Shown here one piece after another: positions 1 through 8,685 of a stretch of 64,000 nt of DNA. Origin of the DNA: Mucilaginibacter hurinus (GTDB taxonomy: Bacteria > Bacteroidota > Bacteroidia > Sphingobacteriales > Sphingobacteriaceae); NCBI RefSeq assembly GCF_003324525.1, contig NZ_QGDC01000002.1, positions 1-64,000 on the forward strand. The letters are read 5' to 3'. Both the position numbers and the translations under genes were made by a program. Below the pieces are notes generated by a model. The model did no database searches. It was not told the origin of the DNA and worked only from the letters and a program-made list of their open reading frames with translations. Numbering within the stretch: the first letter of the stretch is position 1; each line of letters begins with the position of its first letter.

Positions 1-85
1 TCACTAATAAGAAAACGATATTTACTTAGATAATTACGTTTTAATGTAAGGTCATTATTATTGTTGCGCATAACTATAGCTTTAT

Positions 86-1030
86 TTGTTAAAGCTAATT
101 CCATTGCCGAATTATCTGACCTTTACAATTGCGAGGTTGAATTTTCCACGGGCATCCGGCAAATTCAAACTTGTACATACCAATGGGAAGTTAATGGGTG
201 AAGGTAATTATGTTAATGGCGATTTTGACGGACCTTACAAAACTTACTACCCTTGCGGCACTTTAAATACCAGTTATAATTTTAAAGGCGGGGAAGTGGA
301 CAGTAGCTATGTAAGGTATTATTATAACGGTAATAAAGAAAGCGAAGGTATATACAGGTCCGGCAGCCAGACAGGAGTATGGAAGTTCTACAATGAAGAC
401 GGTAATTTAAATTGTATGATAAACTATATAGATGGTCTGCCTGAAGGCGAAAAGATATACTTTGACGATAATGGTACCAAAGATTACATTGGCATGTATA
501 AGGCCGGGCTGCTAGACGGGACAGTTAAAAAATATGATCCATCAGGTGTGCAGGCTTATCAAACCGAATTTAAAGATGACAGGACAGAGGCTTATACTTA
601 TTTAGGTGCCGACGGTAAACTCGTACCGTTAATACCTATCAAATATGTAAACGGGAGCATGAAATCATTTTTCCCTAATGGCAACCCCTCCCGCCATTGT
701 AATTACAGCGACGGAGAAAAACATGGACGTGATGTAATATTTTACAGCAGTGGCCAAATACGTGAAGAAGGCAGTTTTGAATATGGAATGGCTAATGGTT
801 TATCAAAAACTTATCACCTTAACGGGAAATTAAAGAGTGAACGTAATTACATGTACGGTAATGTAGAGGGAGTAGGACGTGAATATTACCCCGAAGGTGG
901 GTTAAAAACTAAAATAAATTACGACAATGATTTAAAACATGGCCCAGCCAAGTATTATAATAAAGATGGAAAACTGGTTAAAACGGTGTGGTATTATTAT
1001 GATAAACTTTTATCTGTTACGAATGAATAA
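86..1030 (+). CDS. MORN-repeat (YwqK-type) protein, 5' end uncertain
   Basis: The protein consists almost entirely of MORN-variant repeats of about 23 residues, for example GNYVNGDFDGPYKTYYPCG and GIYRSGSQTGVWKFYNEDG, up to the C-terminus. Such proteins are often labelled 'YwqK family antitoxin', but nothing here supports a toxin partner. The only start in this frame before the repeats is a TTG, and the first 25 or so residues do not look like a signal peptide or a repeat. Frame +1 of the same DNA (about 61-165) reads like an export signal (LLLLRITIALFVKANS), which suggests a frameshift near position 165. The 3' end overlaps the next gene by 8 bases, so the two are probably co-transcribed. 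The biological function is unknown. I am confident about the family and not about the start. Confidence 0.75.
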   Translation: MLKLIPLPNYLTFTIARLNFPRASGKFKLVHTNGKLMGEGNYVNGDFDGPYKTYYPCGTLNTSYNFKGGEVDSSYVRYYYNGNKESEGIYRSGSQTGVWKFYNEDGNLNCMINYIDGLPEGEKIYFDDNGTKDYIGMYKAGLLDGTVKKYDPSGVQAYQTEFKDDRTEAYTYLGADGKLVPLIPIKYVNGSMKSFFPNGNPSRHCNYSDGEKHGRDVIFYSSGQIREEGSFEYGMANGLSKTYHLNGKLKSERNYMYGNVEGVGREYYPEGGLKTKINYDNDLKHGPAKYYNKDGKLVKTVWYYYDKLLSVTNE

Positions 1031-2930
1031 GGCGGGTAGGTTATTGTTGCTGTTTTGCTTTGTTGTAAATACGTTGCAAGCGCAGGATATTGAAACTTTA
1101 CGCAAGCAATACCCGGACGAAAAAGCCGTGATGTTGAACAGGGTGCTGGAATATACCATCGAGATTAAGAACGGGGTGCCTTATGTTGAGAGCCGCGAGT
1201 TAGAGCAAATACAGTATTTGTTGGGAACGGCTACGGCTTTTATGGGTAGGCATAGCTTTTTTCACAGTTACTTTGAGGAGGTAATATCATATGATGCTTA
1301 TACGCGTACACCGGATGATAAAAAGCTGAAGGTAACTAACTTTCAAACTAACTCTAATGAGGCGCGATCAGTTTTTTACAATGACACTAAAGAAACTACA
1401 TTTCAATTCCCGTCGGTAGTGCCGGGTGCCGTTGGTAACTTAAACGTAGCCTGGATTAACAAGGATCCTCATCTGCTATCGCCTTTTTACTTCACAACTT
1501 ATATACCTACTATTAATAGCGAACTTCGAATCACCGCATCAAAGGATATTAATCTTAAGTACCATTTATTGGGTATTGATACCAGTAAAATTATTGTTAA
1601 AGTTGAAGCGGGAAAACGAGGCGGTAAAGTGTACACTTTTCAATCAAAGAACAGCACGGCCGAACGTAGTTATAACGATGCACCGGGCTATGCATACTAT
1701 CTACCCCATGTTATATTTTATATAGATAGTTACAAAGATAAAGGTGTTACGGTACCATACCTGTCAAACGCTGATGATCTTTACCGCCTCAATTACAGTT
1801 ATATAAAAGCGATGGAGCCAAAGCCCGGTACAGGAGTTAAAGAGGTTGTTGATTCGCTTATAAAAGGATTGACGACCGATGAGGAAAAAGCCCGCAGCAT
1901 TTACAGCTGGGTGCAGCGTAATATCAAGTATGTGGCGTTTGAAGATGGCATGGGCGGTTTCATTCCGCGGCCGGCTGAGTTGGTTTGTAAAAGGCGTTTT
2001 GGCGATTGTAAGGATATGTCGAGCATTATGACCGAAATGTTGAAGACAGCGGGCTTAAAAACATATTTTACCTGGATAGGCACCCGGCGACTTCCTTATA
2101 AGTATAGTAAAATGCCGCTGCCGATGGTAAGCAACCATATGATATGCACCGTTGACATTAATGGAAAACTCATCTTTTTAGACGGTACAGACCCAACCTG
2201 CGTATTTGGTATCCCGTCATCGCACCTGCAGGATAAAGAGGCTATGATATCAATTAATGAAAATGAATATAAAATAGTTACGGTGCCTACGGTTGAAAAG
2301 GAGAAAAACACATTAACAGATACTACATGGCTGGAAATTACTGCGGCTGGTATTAAGGGTAAAATACGCAAGCATCTTACCGGGTATTTTGCTACAGATA
2401 TGCATGGAAAGCTTATATATCGCAACAAGAAAAACATGCAGCAATACCTGAGAGATGACTTCGAGCGGGGGTCAAATAAATTTCAGTTGGAGGCTTTTGA
2501 TATTGATGAGAGAGATGCTGGCGCAGTGACAATGGTTGCTGACTTTTTGCTGCCTGACTATATTAAAAAACATGGTGACGAGTACTACCTAAACCTGAAC
2601 TTGTTTAAGTTTTTCCAAAATGAGCAAATAGACCATCCTAAACGGAAAATACCTGTCGAAAATGACTTTAACTTTCTTAAAAAATATGTTACGCTGTTAA
2701 GGGTGCCTGATGGCTATAAAATTTCCTATATGCCGCCGGGTAAAAGTTATCGTAACAGCATCTGGGGATTCAACTTAAAGTACGAGCAAAAAGATAACTG
2801 GGTTATATTGACACAGGAGTATGATAATAATACCCTACTGTTAGCCAATACCGGCTTTAGCGATTGGAACAAAGTTTTGGAAAATCTTTATCCGTTGTAC
2901 AAAGAAACACTAAGCCTCACAAAAATTTAA
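1023..2930 (+). CDS. DUF3857/transglutaminase-like secreted protein
   Basis: This is a large exported protein of the DUF3857 plus transglutaminase-core type common in Bacteroidota. I chose the ATG at 1023 because it opens a clean signal peptide (MNKAGRLLLLFCFVVNTLQAQ), whereas a longer frame from 939 puts a non-signal sequence in front. The N-terminal half is beta-rich DUF3857-like. The transglutaminase core carries a plausible triad: Cys329 in FGDCKDMSS, His372 in SNHMICTV and Asp387 in FLDGTDP. A peptide-crosslinking, amidase or protease role in the periplasm or outer membrane is an inference, because the substrates of this family are not known to me. It overlaps the upstream MORN gene and lies 9 bases before a second DUF3857 gene. 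Confidence 0.85.
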   Translation: MNKAGRLLLLFCFVVNTLQAQDIETLRKQYPDEKAVMLNRVLEYTIEIKNGVPYVESRELEQIQYLLGTATAFMGRHSFFHSYFEEVISYDAYTRTPDDKKLKVTNFQTNSNEARSVFYNDTKETTFQFPSVVPGAVGNLNVAWINKDPHLLSPFYFTTYIPTINSELRITASKDINLKYHLLGIDTSKIIVKVEAGKRGGKVYTFQSKNSTAERSYNDAPGYAYYLPHVIFYIDSYKDKGVTVPYLSNADDLYRLNYSYIKAMEPKPGTGVKEVVDSLIKGLTTDEEKARSIYSWVQRNIKYVAFEDGMGGFIPRPAELVCKRRFGDCKDMSSIMTEMLKTAGLKTYFTWIGTRRLPYKYSKMPLPMVSNHMICTVDINGKLIFLDGTDPTCVFGIPSSHLQDKEAMISINENEYKIVTVPTVEKEKNTLTDTTWLEITAAGIKGKIRKHLTGYFATDMHGKLIYRNKKNMQQYLRDDFERGSNKFQLEAFDIDERDAGAVTMVADFLLPDYIKKHGDEYYLNLNLFKFFQNEQIDHPKRKIPVENDFNFLKKYVTLLRVPDGYKISYMPPGKSYRNSIWGFNLKYEQKDNWVILTQEYDNNTLLLANTGFSDWNKVLENLYPLYKETLSLTKI

Positions 2931-2939
2931 ACTATAATA

Positions 2940-4904
2940 ATGAAACGAATACTAATTTTAATCACTGCTTTACTGCCTGTGCTATCTGTTAATGCACAAC
3001 CGGCAAAAATTGAGAAAGAAACCTGGGTTGAAAAACCAACGGTTTACAAACTTGACGGTAAGTATGATAAGGAGTCAGCGGTGGTTATTTATGACAAACG
3101 TAGCACCGAGTTTATTGACCAGGGAAAGGACCTGGCATCATACTACACCTTGCATAAAATAATACATATTATTGATGACAAAGGGATTGAAGGTTTTAAT
3201 AAGATTTATTTAGGTATAAGTGAAAACGCAGATATTGTTGATGTAAAGGCCCGTAGCATATTGCCAGGCGGAAAGATAGTTGAGCTGGATAAATCAAACA
3301 TCAAAGAAATAAAGGATGAAGAAGGCAACTTTTACAAGATTTTTGCCATGGAAGGTCTAGTAAAAGGCTGTGACGTTGAGTACTATTACACGTTTAAACG
3401 CCCGGTGTCATTCTTTGGGCGCGAAAATTTACAGACTGGCTTGCCGGTGCTGGAAAGCGTATTTCAGGTTATCGCACCGATAAGGTTAAAGTTTGATGTA
3501 AAGGCTTATAATGATGACGTGCAGGTTACCGAGAGACTACTAAATAATAAGCAGGTACTGGAGTGCCGTTTAAAAGATTTACCCGGCGTTGAACGCGAAA
3601 AATATGCCAACTACTTTGCGAATCTGAAACGTGTAGAGTATAAACTATCATATAACAACTCTGTAAATAAAGATGAACGGTTATTCACCTGGAACCACTT
3701 GGCTAAAAGGATGTATAGCGTTTATACTGACTACAGTGAAAAAGAAGAGAGAATAGCTGCCGATATGGCCCGGCAAAACGGTTGGGACAAATTACCTGAC
3801 GAAACAGCCAAAATCAAGGCGGTTGAACACTATATAAAAAAGAATTTTACCTATCACGAGGATCTCCGTGGCGAGGAGGCTAACAAAATATCAACTATAT
3901 TAAAAAACAAAAATGCAGGCTCCGAGGGGATTGTACGCTTATACAGTGCTATTTACAAGAGTATCGGGGTTGCTTATCAGTTTGTGTTAACCAGCGATAG
4001 GGAAAGGGCCTTATTGGATAAAAGATTTGAGAACTGGAATAATGCAGACGATCCAGTATTGTTTTTTCCGGCGCAGGGTAAGTTTTTAGCCCCAACCCGG
4101 CCCGACTATCGCTATCCATGGATTAATCCGGCATGGTGTGCTGGTAACGGTTTATTCTGCAAATCTACGTCGCTGGGCGGTTTAACCACAGCCATTGCCG
4201 AAGTGAAATACATACCGCTTGAGGATATTAATAGTATAAAAAACGATATCGATGCAAAAATAGAATTCAGTAATGGGCTTGATTCATTGGTTATGGATTA
4301 TAAGCAGATATTCAGTGGGTACGCATCAACAGTATTTAGAAGCGCTTTTACGTTTGGAAACGAAGAACAAAAAAAAGCGTTCATAAAAAATATCACTAAG
4401 TCTTTCCAAAGCACCGACAATATTTTGTTTTCAAAAGTAGAGAATACTTCTTTTGAAGACCTTGGTAATAATGTACCTTTTGTATTGCATACCAAAACAA
4501 AATCAGATGTATTGATTGAGCGTGCCGGCAACAAAGTGCTGTTAAAAATTGGTATGGCAATAGGGCCGCAGGTAGAAATGTATCAGGAAAAGCCTCGGCA
4601 ACAGCAGATTGATATTAATTACGGCCACATACAGGCGCGTAAATTACAGGTTATAGTACCTGATGGTTATAAAATAAATAACCTCGACGATCTGAAAATG
4701 GATATAACTTACAAAGACGATAAGGGAGTAACCATGGGATTTGTTTCGGGTTATGAACTGAAAGGAAATATACTTAACATAAATATTGAGGAGATATATC
4801 GCGACACATATTACCCCATAACCCGCTTCGACGATTTTAAAAAAGTAATAAACGCCGCGTCGGACTTTAATAAAATTGTATTGGTGCTTGATAAAAAAGC
4901 TTAA
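2940..4904 (+). CDS. DUF3857 protein with degenerate transglutaminase core
   Basis: This is a second DUF3857 protein with a signal peptide (MKRILILITALLPVLSVNAQ), an N-terminal DUF3857 region with the usual DDKG and ISENADI strands, and a transglutaminase-like middle. Where its neighbour has the catalytic Cys in GDCKD, this protein reads AGSEGIVRLYSAIY, with Ser328 at the Cys position. The His and Asp positions are not recognisable either. It is therefore probably not a thiol enzyme and may act as a binding or scaffold partner of the upstream protein. The gene starts 9 bases after the upstream stop, so the two form an operon, and it is followed by a good terminator hairpin. The family assignment is firm and the loss of activity is inferred from the sequence. 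Confidence 0.85.
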   Translation: MKRILILITALLPVLSVNAQPAKIEKETWVEKPTVYKLDGKYDKESAVVIYDKRSTEFIDQGKDLASYYTLHKIIHIIDDKGIEGFNKIYLGISENADIVDVKARSILPGGKIVELDKSNIKEIKDEEGNFYKIFAMEGLVKGCDVEYYYTFKRPVSFFGRENLQTGLPVLESVFQVIAPIRLKFDVKAYNDDVQVTERLLNNKQVLECRLKDLPGVEREKYANYFANLKRVEYKLSYNNSVNKDERLFTWNHLAKRMYSVYTDYSEKEERIAADMARQNGWDKLPDETAKIKAVEHYIKKNFTYHEDLRGEEANKISTILKNKNAGSEGIVRLYSAIYKSIGVAYQFVLTSDRERALLDKRFENWNNADDPVLFFPAQGKFLAPTRPDYRYPWINPAWCAGNGLFCKSTSLGGLTTAIAEVKYIPLEDINSIKNDIDAKIEFSNGLDSLVMDYKQIFSGYASTVFRSAFTFGNEEQKKAFIKNITKSFQSTDNILFSKVENTSFEDLGNNVPFVLHTKTKSDVLIERAGNKVLLKIGMAIGPQVEMYQEKPRQQQIDINYGHIQARKLQVIVPDGYKINNLDDLKMDITYKDDKGVTMGFVSGYELKGNILNINIEEIYRDTYYPITRFDDFKKVINAASDFNKIVLVLDKKA

Positions 4905-4924
4905 CGCTACGTTATATGTCTGCA

Positions 4925-4955
4925 AATGCCTTCTATTAAAATGGAAGGCATTTTT
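4925..4955 (+). terminator. Rho-independent terminator after DUF3857 operon
   Basis: A 9-bp perfect stem (AATGCCTTC / GAAGGCATT) with a 10-base loop is followed by a short T-run, 20 bases past the DUF3857 stop codon. Confidence 0.7.
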
Positions 4956-4968
4956 GCTAAATAACTTT

Positions 4969-5444
4969 TTACTTAGCCTTTAAAGGATAACCTTTAGCCG
5001 TCCAGTCGGTATTGAGATTTGTGGGCAGGTTTAACATCTTAACCTGCGTATATCCGAGTGCTTTTAATTCAGAAAAAGCTGGTTTGGCATTAGGGCATTT
5101 AGCAAACGGGCAGCATCCGCAATAAATTACAATAGGTGTGTTTTTGGGTAATGGCTTAACCGCCACGCGTAATTTTCTCAGGTTACCTGCTTCGCTGGCT
5201 GCGCCTATATGTATAGCGCCTTTAATATCTTCTACCACGCCAATATTAAATATAACGGGCAGTTTTGCCGTGCTACCACTTAATTGGAAGCCAGCGCTGA
5301 GGGCGCTAATAACTGTTGTGCAGTCCACGGGTAATTGTTTAACTCCGCCAATTTTACCAAAGGCGAGTTTTGTGCATGGCTAGCATAGGTAACAAATAGT
5401 AGCACAAGCAACGCGATTATTACTTTGAATTTTATTACAGGCAT
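4969..5444 (-). pseudogene. Rhodanese-like exported protein, frameshifted
   Basis: The minus strand encodes a small exported rhodanese-like protein in two frames. From the ATG at 5444 a typical signal peptide (MPVIKFKVIIALLVLLFVTY...) and the segment NYPWTAQQLLAPSALAS can be read, then a stop follows. The rest, from KLPVIFNIGVVEDIKGAIHI through the active-site loop IVIYCGCCPFAKCPN to the C-terminus, lies in the next frame. Adding one base near 5285-5290 (ttcc to ttccc on the coding strand) joins them smoothly as ALASQLSGSTAKLPV. The family normally has signal peptide, PWTA...LL and CGCCPF..CPN in one chain of about 155 residues. It is therefore either a recent pseudogene or a one-base sequencing error. 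An intact product would be a periplasmic sulfur-carrier or redox protein. Confidence 0.75.
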
Positions 5445-5606
5445 TTTAAAACGAAGTGAGCACTTAGTTAACTGTATAACAGCAAATTTAGTTTAATATA
5501 AGGTCTTTTTTTTATTGCTGCAGCAAATTAATTATGTAGTTTTATCGCTTACTTGTATTTACATGTTTGGCCAGAAAGCTGAGTTGTAAACTACCATGAA
5601 CCAATT

Positions 5607-6764
5607 ATGAAACAAACAAATTTGCTTTTTACTGCTATTACGGCAGTAACACTTTTTGCATCCTGTAAAAAAGCTGATGATATGTTAAGCCCGGAACGCC
5701 GGAACGCGGTTAAGGAAACAAATGCGGCCTACGGCGTTTACAAAGACCCGGTATTCACCCAATTTATGAACCGTACCGAAGGCCTTATTGCCAGTGATGC
5801 AGGCGCGACTATTTTATTGAATGACGGCAGTACTTTATGGACATTTGGCGACACGTATGTTGATCGGTACCGTGTAAGTGATAATACCATTCCTTGTTTG
5901 TTCCAGGTACGTAATATGGCCATGTTGCAGCCACCAAACGACTGGAACTGGCGCAACTCAAAATCGCTGTTGAGCCCGTCTAAAGGCACTTTGTTTGTGC
6001 CACCGGTTGATAAGAAATATTTTAACTGGCCATCCAGCGGTTTTCAGCTAGGCGACACAGTGTTTGTGTACAGCAGCAATTTTGAATCGACAAGCGGCGG
6101 CGGTGGTTTTGCTTTTAAGCATACGCACGTTGATATGTGGGTGAAAATGAAGTTCCCTGAAATGACAGTGGCAGGGTATAAAGCGCTTCAAAATTTCAAC
6201 GGCATGAGCTTCGGTATATCGTTTGAAAAGGATGCTGACGGCTATACTTACACTTATGGAAATAAACAAACTTTTATTTTGAATGATGTGTTCCTGGCGC
6301 GTTTTCCAACAAACAACCCTTACACAAAATGGGATTTTTGGGACGGCACCGGCTGGACAAAAGATGTTAACAAAATTAAAAGAGTAGGCGATGCGGCTTC
6401 AAGTGGAGTAAGTGTAGCTAAAGTGAGAAACCGGTATGTAATAGTAAGTACGCAGTTTAGTGTAGGCTGTGATCAGGGCAGCCAGATATATGGCTCGGTT
6501 AGCGCAAGCCGCACGGGGCCGTTTACCAAACGTAAAACCATTTATACGATACCTGATAAGCTGGATGGGCATTATCCATTTTTTTATGCGCCAAATATAC
6601 ACCCGCAGTTTATTAACAACCGTAACGAGGTGTTGGTTACTTACGCGATTAATGGTTACGGCAGCTGTGTGGCTACTTGTAAGGGCGGGCGCATGAACCC
6701 CGATGTGTATCGCCTGCGCGGTATACGGGTGCCGTTGGCTTTAATGGACTATGTTTTAAAATAA
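5607..6764 (+). CDS. DUF5005/DUF4185-like beta-propeller lipoprotein without lectin domain
   Basis: The protein has an SPII signal with a lipobox ending at Cys20 (VTLFASCKKADD), then about 350 residues of a beta-propeller related to the glycoside-hydrolase-like DUF4185/DUF5005 group. The blade motifs match those of the five proteins at 35.8-45.0 kb: SDAGATILLNDGSTLWTFGD corresponds to their VAFDQG...GKVLWITQD, and FSVGCD, NIHPQFINNRNEVLVTYAI and VYRLRGIRVP recur. Unlike them it has no ricin-type lectin domain between the lipobox and the propeller. The two C-terminal Cys in YGSCVATC are shared with those proteins and may form a disulfide. The enzymatic role is unproven, and a glycan-directed function is inferred from the fold family. 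It stands alone between oppositely oriented genes. Confidence 0.75.
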   Translation: MKQTNLLFTAITAVTLFASCKKADDMLSPERRNAVKETNAAYGVYKDPVFTQFMNRTEGLIASDAGATILLNDGSTLWTFGDTYVDRYRVSDNTIPCLFQVRNMAMLQPPNDWNWRNSKSLLSPSKGTLFVPPVDKKYFNWPSSGFQLGDTVFVYSSNFESTSGGGGFAFKHTHVDMWVKMKFPEMTVAGYKALQNFNGMSFGISFEKDADGYTYTYGNKQTFILNDVFLARFPTNNPYTKWDFWDGTGWTKDVNKIKRVGDAASSGVSVAKVRNRYVIVSTQFSVGCDQGSQIYGSVSASRTGPFTKRKTIYTIPDKLDGHYPFFYAPNIHPQFINNRNEVLVTYAINGYGSCVATCKGGRMNPDVYRLRGIRVPLALMDYVLK

Positions 6765-6841
6765 TATGGCGCCTTACAGCGGCGAGTATGCTGATTAGTT
6801 AATCGGTGTTAAGATTTCCTATCGCTTATTGCTCGTCATAA

Positions 6842-7669
6842 CTATTTAGCGGATTCTATCTCCTTCCTGATCTCAGCTACCTCTTTCAACAGTAACGGGA
6901 ATGCAGGTTGCGCCATTTCGCCATGGTCAAATCCCTGCAGCTCATACAGTTTTGTACGGGTATGGCCGGCCAGCTTAAACATACGGGCCATGTAGGCATT
7001 TTCTTCATACCGGCCAAAAAGTTCTTTTTCACGGTCACCGGTAATAAGCAGTATGGGTGGGGCATCCTGCCGTACAAAATACAAAGGCGAGTATTTGTCT
7101 ATAGTTGGCTGCAGCGGCTTAAGTCCATTTTCATTTCTGATGGTAAAATGGGTAATAGCCTGCCCGCTAAAAGGAATAAGCCCGGCTATCCGGTTAGCAT
7201 CAATGTGGTGTTTATCCAGGTAGCTTTTATCCAGCGTAATCATGGTGCCCAGGTAGCCGCCAGCCGAGTGCCCCGATACAAATATTAGTTTATCGCTGCC
7301 TCCGTACTTTGCAATGTGTTTAAAAACCCAGGCCACTGCCGCCGCCGCATCTTCTATATAAACCGGTGCTTTTACCTTTGGCGACAGCCGGTATCCTACA
7401 CCGGCAATGGCGTAGCCCTTATTCAGCAATTCTTTAGGGATCTCTTTAGCACCGCCAGTTATACCGCCTCCATGAAACCATACTATGGTTGCGTAGTTTT
7501 TTGCACCTTGAGGATAGTATAAATCAATGGTGCATTGGGCGTCTCGATAAGCGTCAGCAGACCCGCTTGTTTCATGGTACCGGATATTTTTTTCGGTAAC
7601 GTATTGCAGTTGTTGAGCCCCGGCCGAAAAGCTGCTGATCAGCAGGACGAATAAAAACATTCTTCTCAC
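6842..7669 (-). CDS. Exported alpha/beta hydrolase (HSL-type esterase/lipase)
   Basis: This alpha/beta hydrolase fold-3 enzyme has a signal peptide (MRRMFLFVLLISSFSAGAQQ). The oxyanion-hole motif HGGG is at residues 66-69, the nucleophile elbow GHSAGG places Ser135, Asp212 (LITGDRE) is the likely acid and His249 (GFDHGEM) the base. It would hydrolyse short-chain esters in the periplasm, and activity on acetylated or feruloylated sugars is possible in view of the nearby carbohydrate genes. It is transcribed away from the UPF0173 gene with a 170-base divergent region between them. The length of 275 residues is normal for the family and all catalytic residues are present. Confidence 0.88.
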   Translation of the reverse strand: MRRMFLFVLLISSFSAGAQQLQYVTEKNIRYHETSGSADAYRDAQCTIDLYYPQGAKNYATIVWFHGGGITGGAKEIPKELLNKGYAIAGVGYRLSPKVKAPVYIEDAAAAVAWVFKHIAKYGGSDKLIFVSGHSAGGYLGTMITLDKSYLDKHHIDANRIAGLIPFSGQAITHFTIRNENGLKPLQPTIDKYSPLYFVRQDAPPILLITGDREKELFGRYEENAYMARMFKLAGHTRTKLYELQGFDHGEMAQPAFPLLLKEVAEIRKEIESAK

Positions 7670-7841
7670 GGCGGCAAGTTATGAATATGTGTTTACAGAT
7701 AATGCTGTTTTTTTTATTTCATGCTTGTGCGTGTTCCATAATCATTCACGAGAATGCTTCATTAGCGGCTTAAACACAATTTTGCTAATACCCCACCGTT
7801 ATCATAAACAAACCTTAAATTACGCACTAAATACATCTGAT

Positions 7842-8522
7842 ATGAAATTAACTTACTACGGCCACGCTTGTTTCTCTGTAAATATCAATGGCAAACATAT
7901 CCTGTTCGATCCGTTTATTACACCTAACCCTCTGGCAAAAAACGTCGACATTGACACCATTGCGGCAGATTATATATTTATCTCTCACGGTCATTTCGAC
8001 CATGTTAATGATGCTGTAGCCATAGCCAAACGTACTGGTGCTAAAGTGGTAGCAAACTGGGAAATAAAAGATTGGTTTATAAAAAACGGAATAGAGAATG
8101 TACATCCCTTAAACCCGGGCGGACAGTGGCTGTTTGACTTTGGTTGGGTAAAGGGCACCATAGCCCAGCACTCAAGCAGTATGCCTGATGGCAGTTATGG
8201 CGGTGTACCGGGTGGGTTTATATTTAAAACGAAAGAGGGCAATTTTTATTACAGCGGCGATACAGGCCTAACGTTGGATATGCAATTGGTGCCTAAATGG
8301 GTTGTACCTGATTTTGCTGTGTTCCCCATAGGTGATAACCTCACGATGGGCGTTGATGACGCTATTGAAGCTGCTAAAATGGTAAACACTACGCAGGTGG
8401 TAGGTGTGCATTATGATACTTTTGGTTTAATTATGGTTGACCATAAAGCGGCTGTTGAAAAATTCAAAGCTGCGGGCATTACGTTGCATTTAGCAGCCGT
8501 TGGCAGCACAATAGATTTGTAG
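7842..8522 (+). CDS. UPF0173 family metal-dependent hydrolase (MBL fold)
   Basis: This is a cytoplasmic metallo-beta-lactamase-fold hydrolase of the UPF0173/YtkL type. The ATG at 7842 gives the canonical start MKLTYYGHACFSVNINGKHI. The in-frame extension upstream has no family character. The metal-binding signature HxHxDH is present as SHGHFDHVND (His49, His51, Asp53, His54), and further ligands lie in IAQHSSS, YSGDTGL and VGVHYDT. The length of 226 residues is typical. The substrate is not known for this family. There is no operon partner: the upstream gene is divergent and a 160-base gap separates it from the GH92 gene. Confidence 0.9.
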   Translation: MKLTYYGHACFSVNINGKHILFDPFITPNPLAKNVDIDTIAADYIFISHGHFDHVNDAVAIAKRTGAKVVANWEIKDWFIKNGIENVHPLNPGGQWLFDFGWVKGTIAQHSSSMPDGSYGGVPGGFIFKTKEGNFYYSGDTGLTLDMQLVPKWVVPDFAVFPIGDNLTMGVDDAIEAAKMVNTTQVVGVHYDTFGLIMVDHKAAVEKFKAAGITLHLAAVGSTIDL

Positions 8523-8593
8523 TGTTTTACAAATTGAAGTTAGACGCATTACTGTATTGTGCATTGGCATCGATTGCATAAAAATTTATTTGT

Positions 8594-8615
8594 TACGTAA
8601 ATATCCTACGTAAAT
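8594..8615. repeat. Direct repeat TACGTAAAT x2 upstream of GH92
   Basis: Two exact copies of TACGTAAAT start 13 bases apart (8594 and 8607), about 70 bases before the GH92 start codon. Each contains the palindrome TACGTA. The position fits an operator or activator site, but no regulator is identified. Confidence 0.4.
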
Positions 8616-8685
8616 GCTTATTATTATGGCTTAAATAACAAAATTCAACTTAAATAAGCCTGAGTTTAGATCTAATAATCCAGTA

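Noticed and set aside
86..1030. Toxin-antitoxin system suggested by the YwqK 'antitoxin' family name
   Set aside because: No toxin-like gene is adjacent. The neighbours are DUF3857 proteins, and MORN-repeat proteins are common in Bacteroidota without any such role.
5138..5383. Plus-strand open frame opposite the rhodanese-like gene
   Set aside because: It is antisense to the rhodanese-like sequence, whose CGCCPF..CPN active-site motif and signal peptide show the minus strand to be the coding one.
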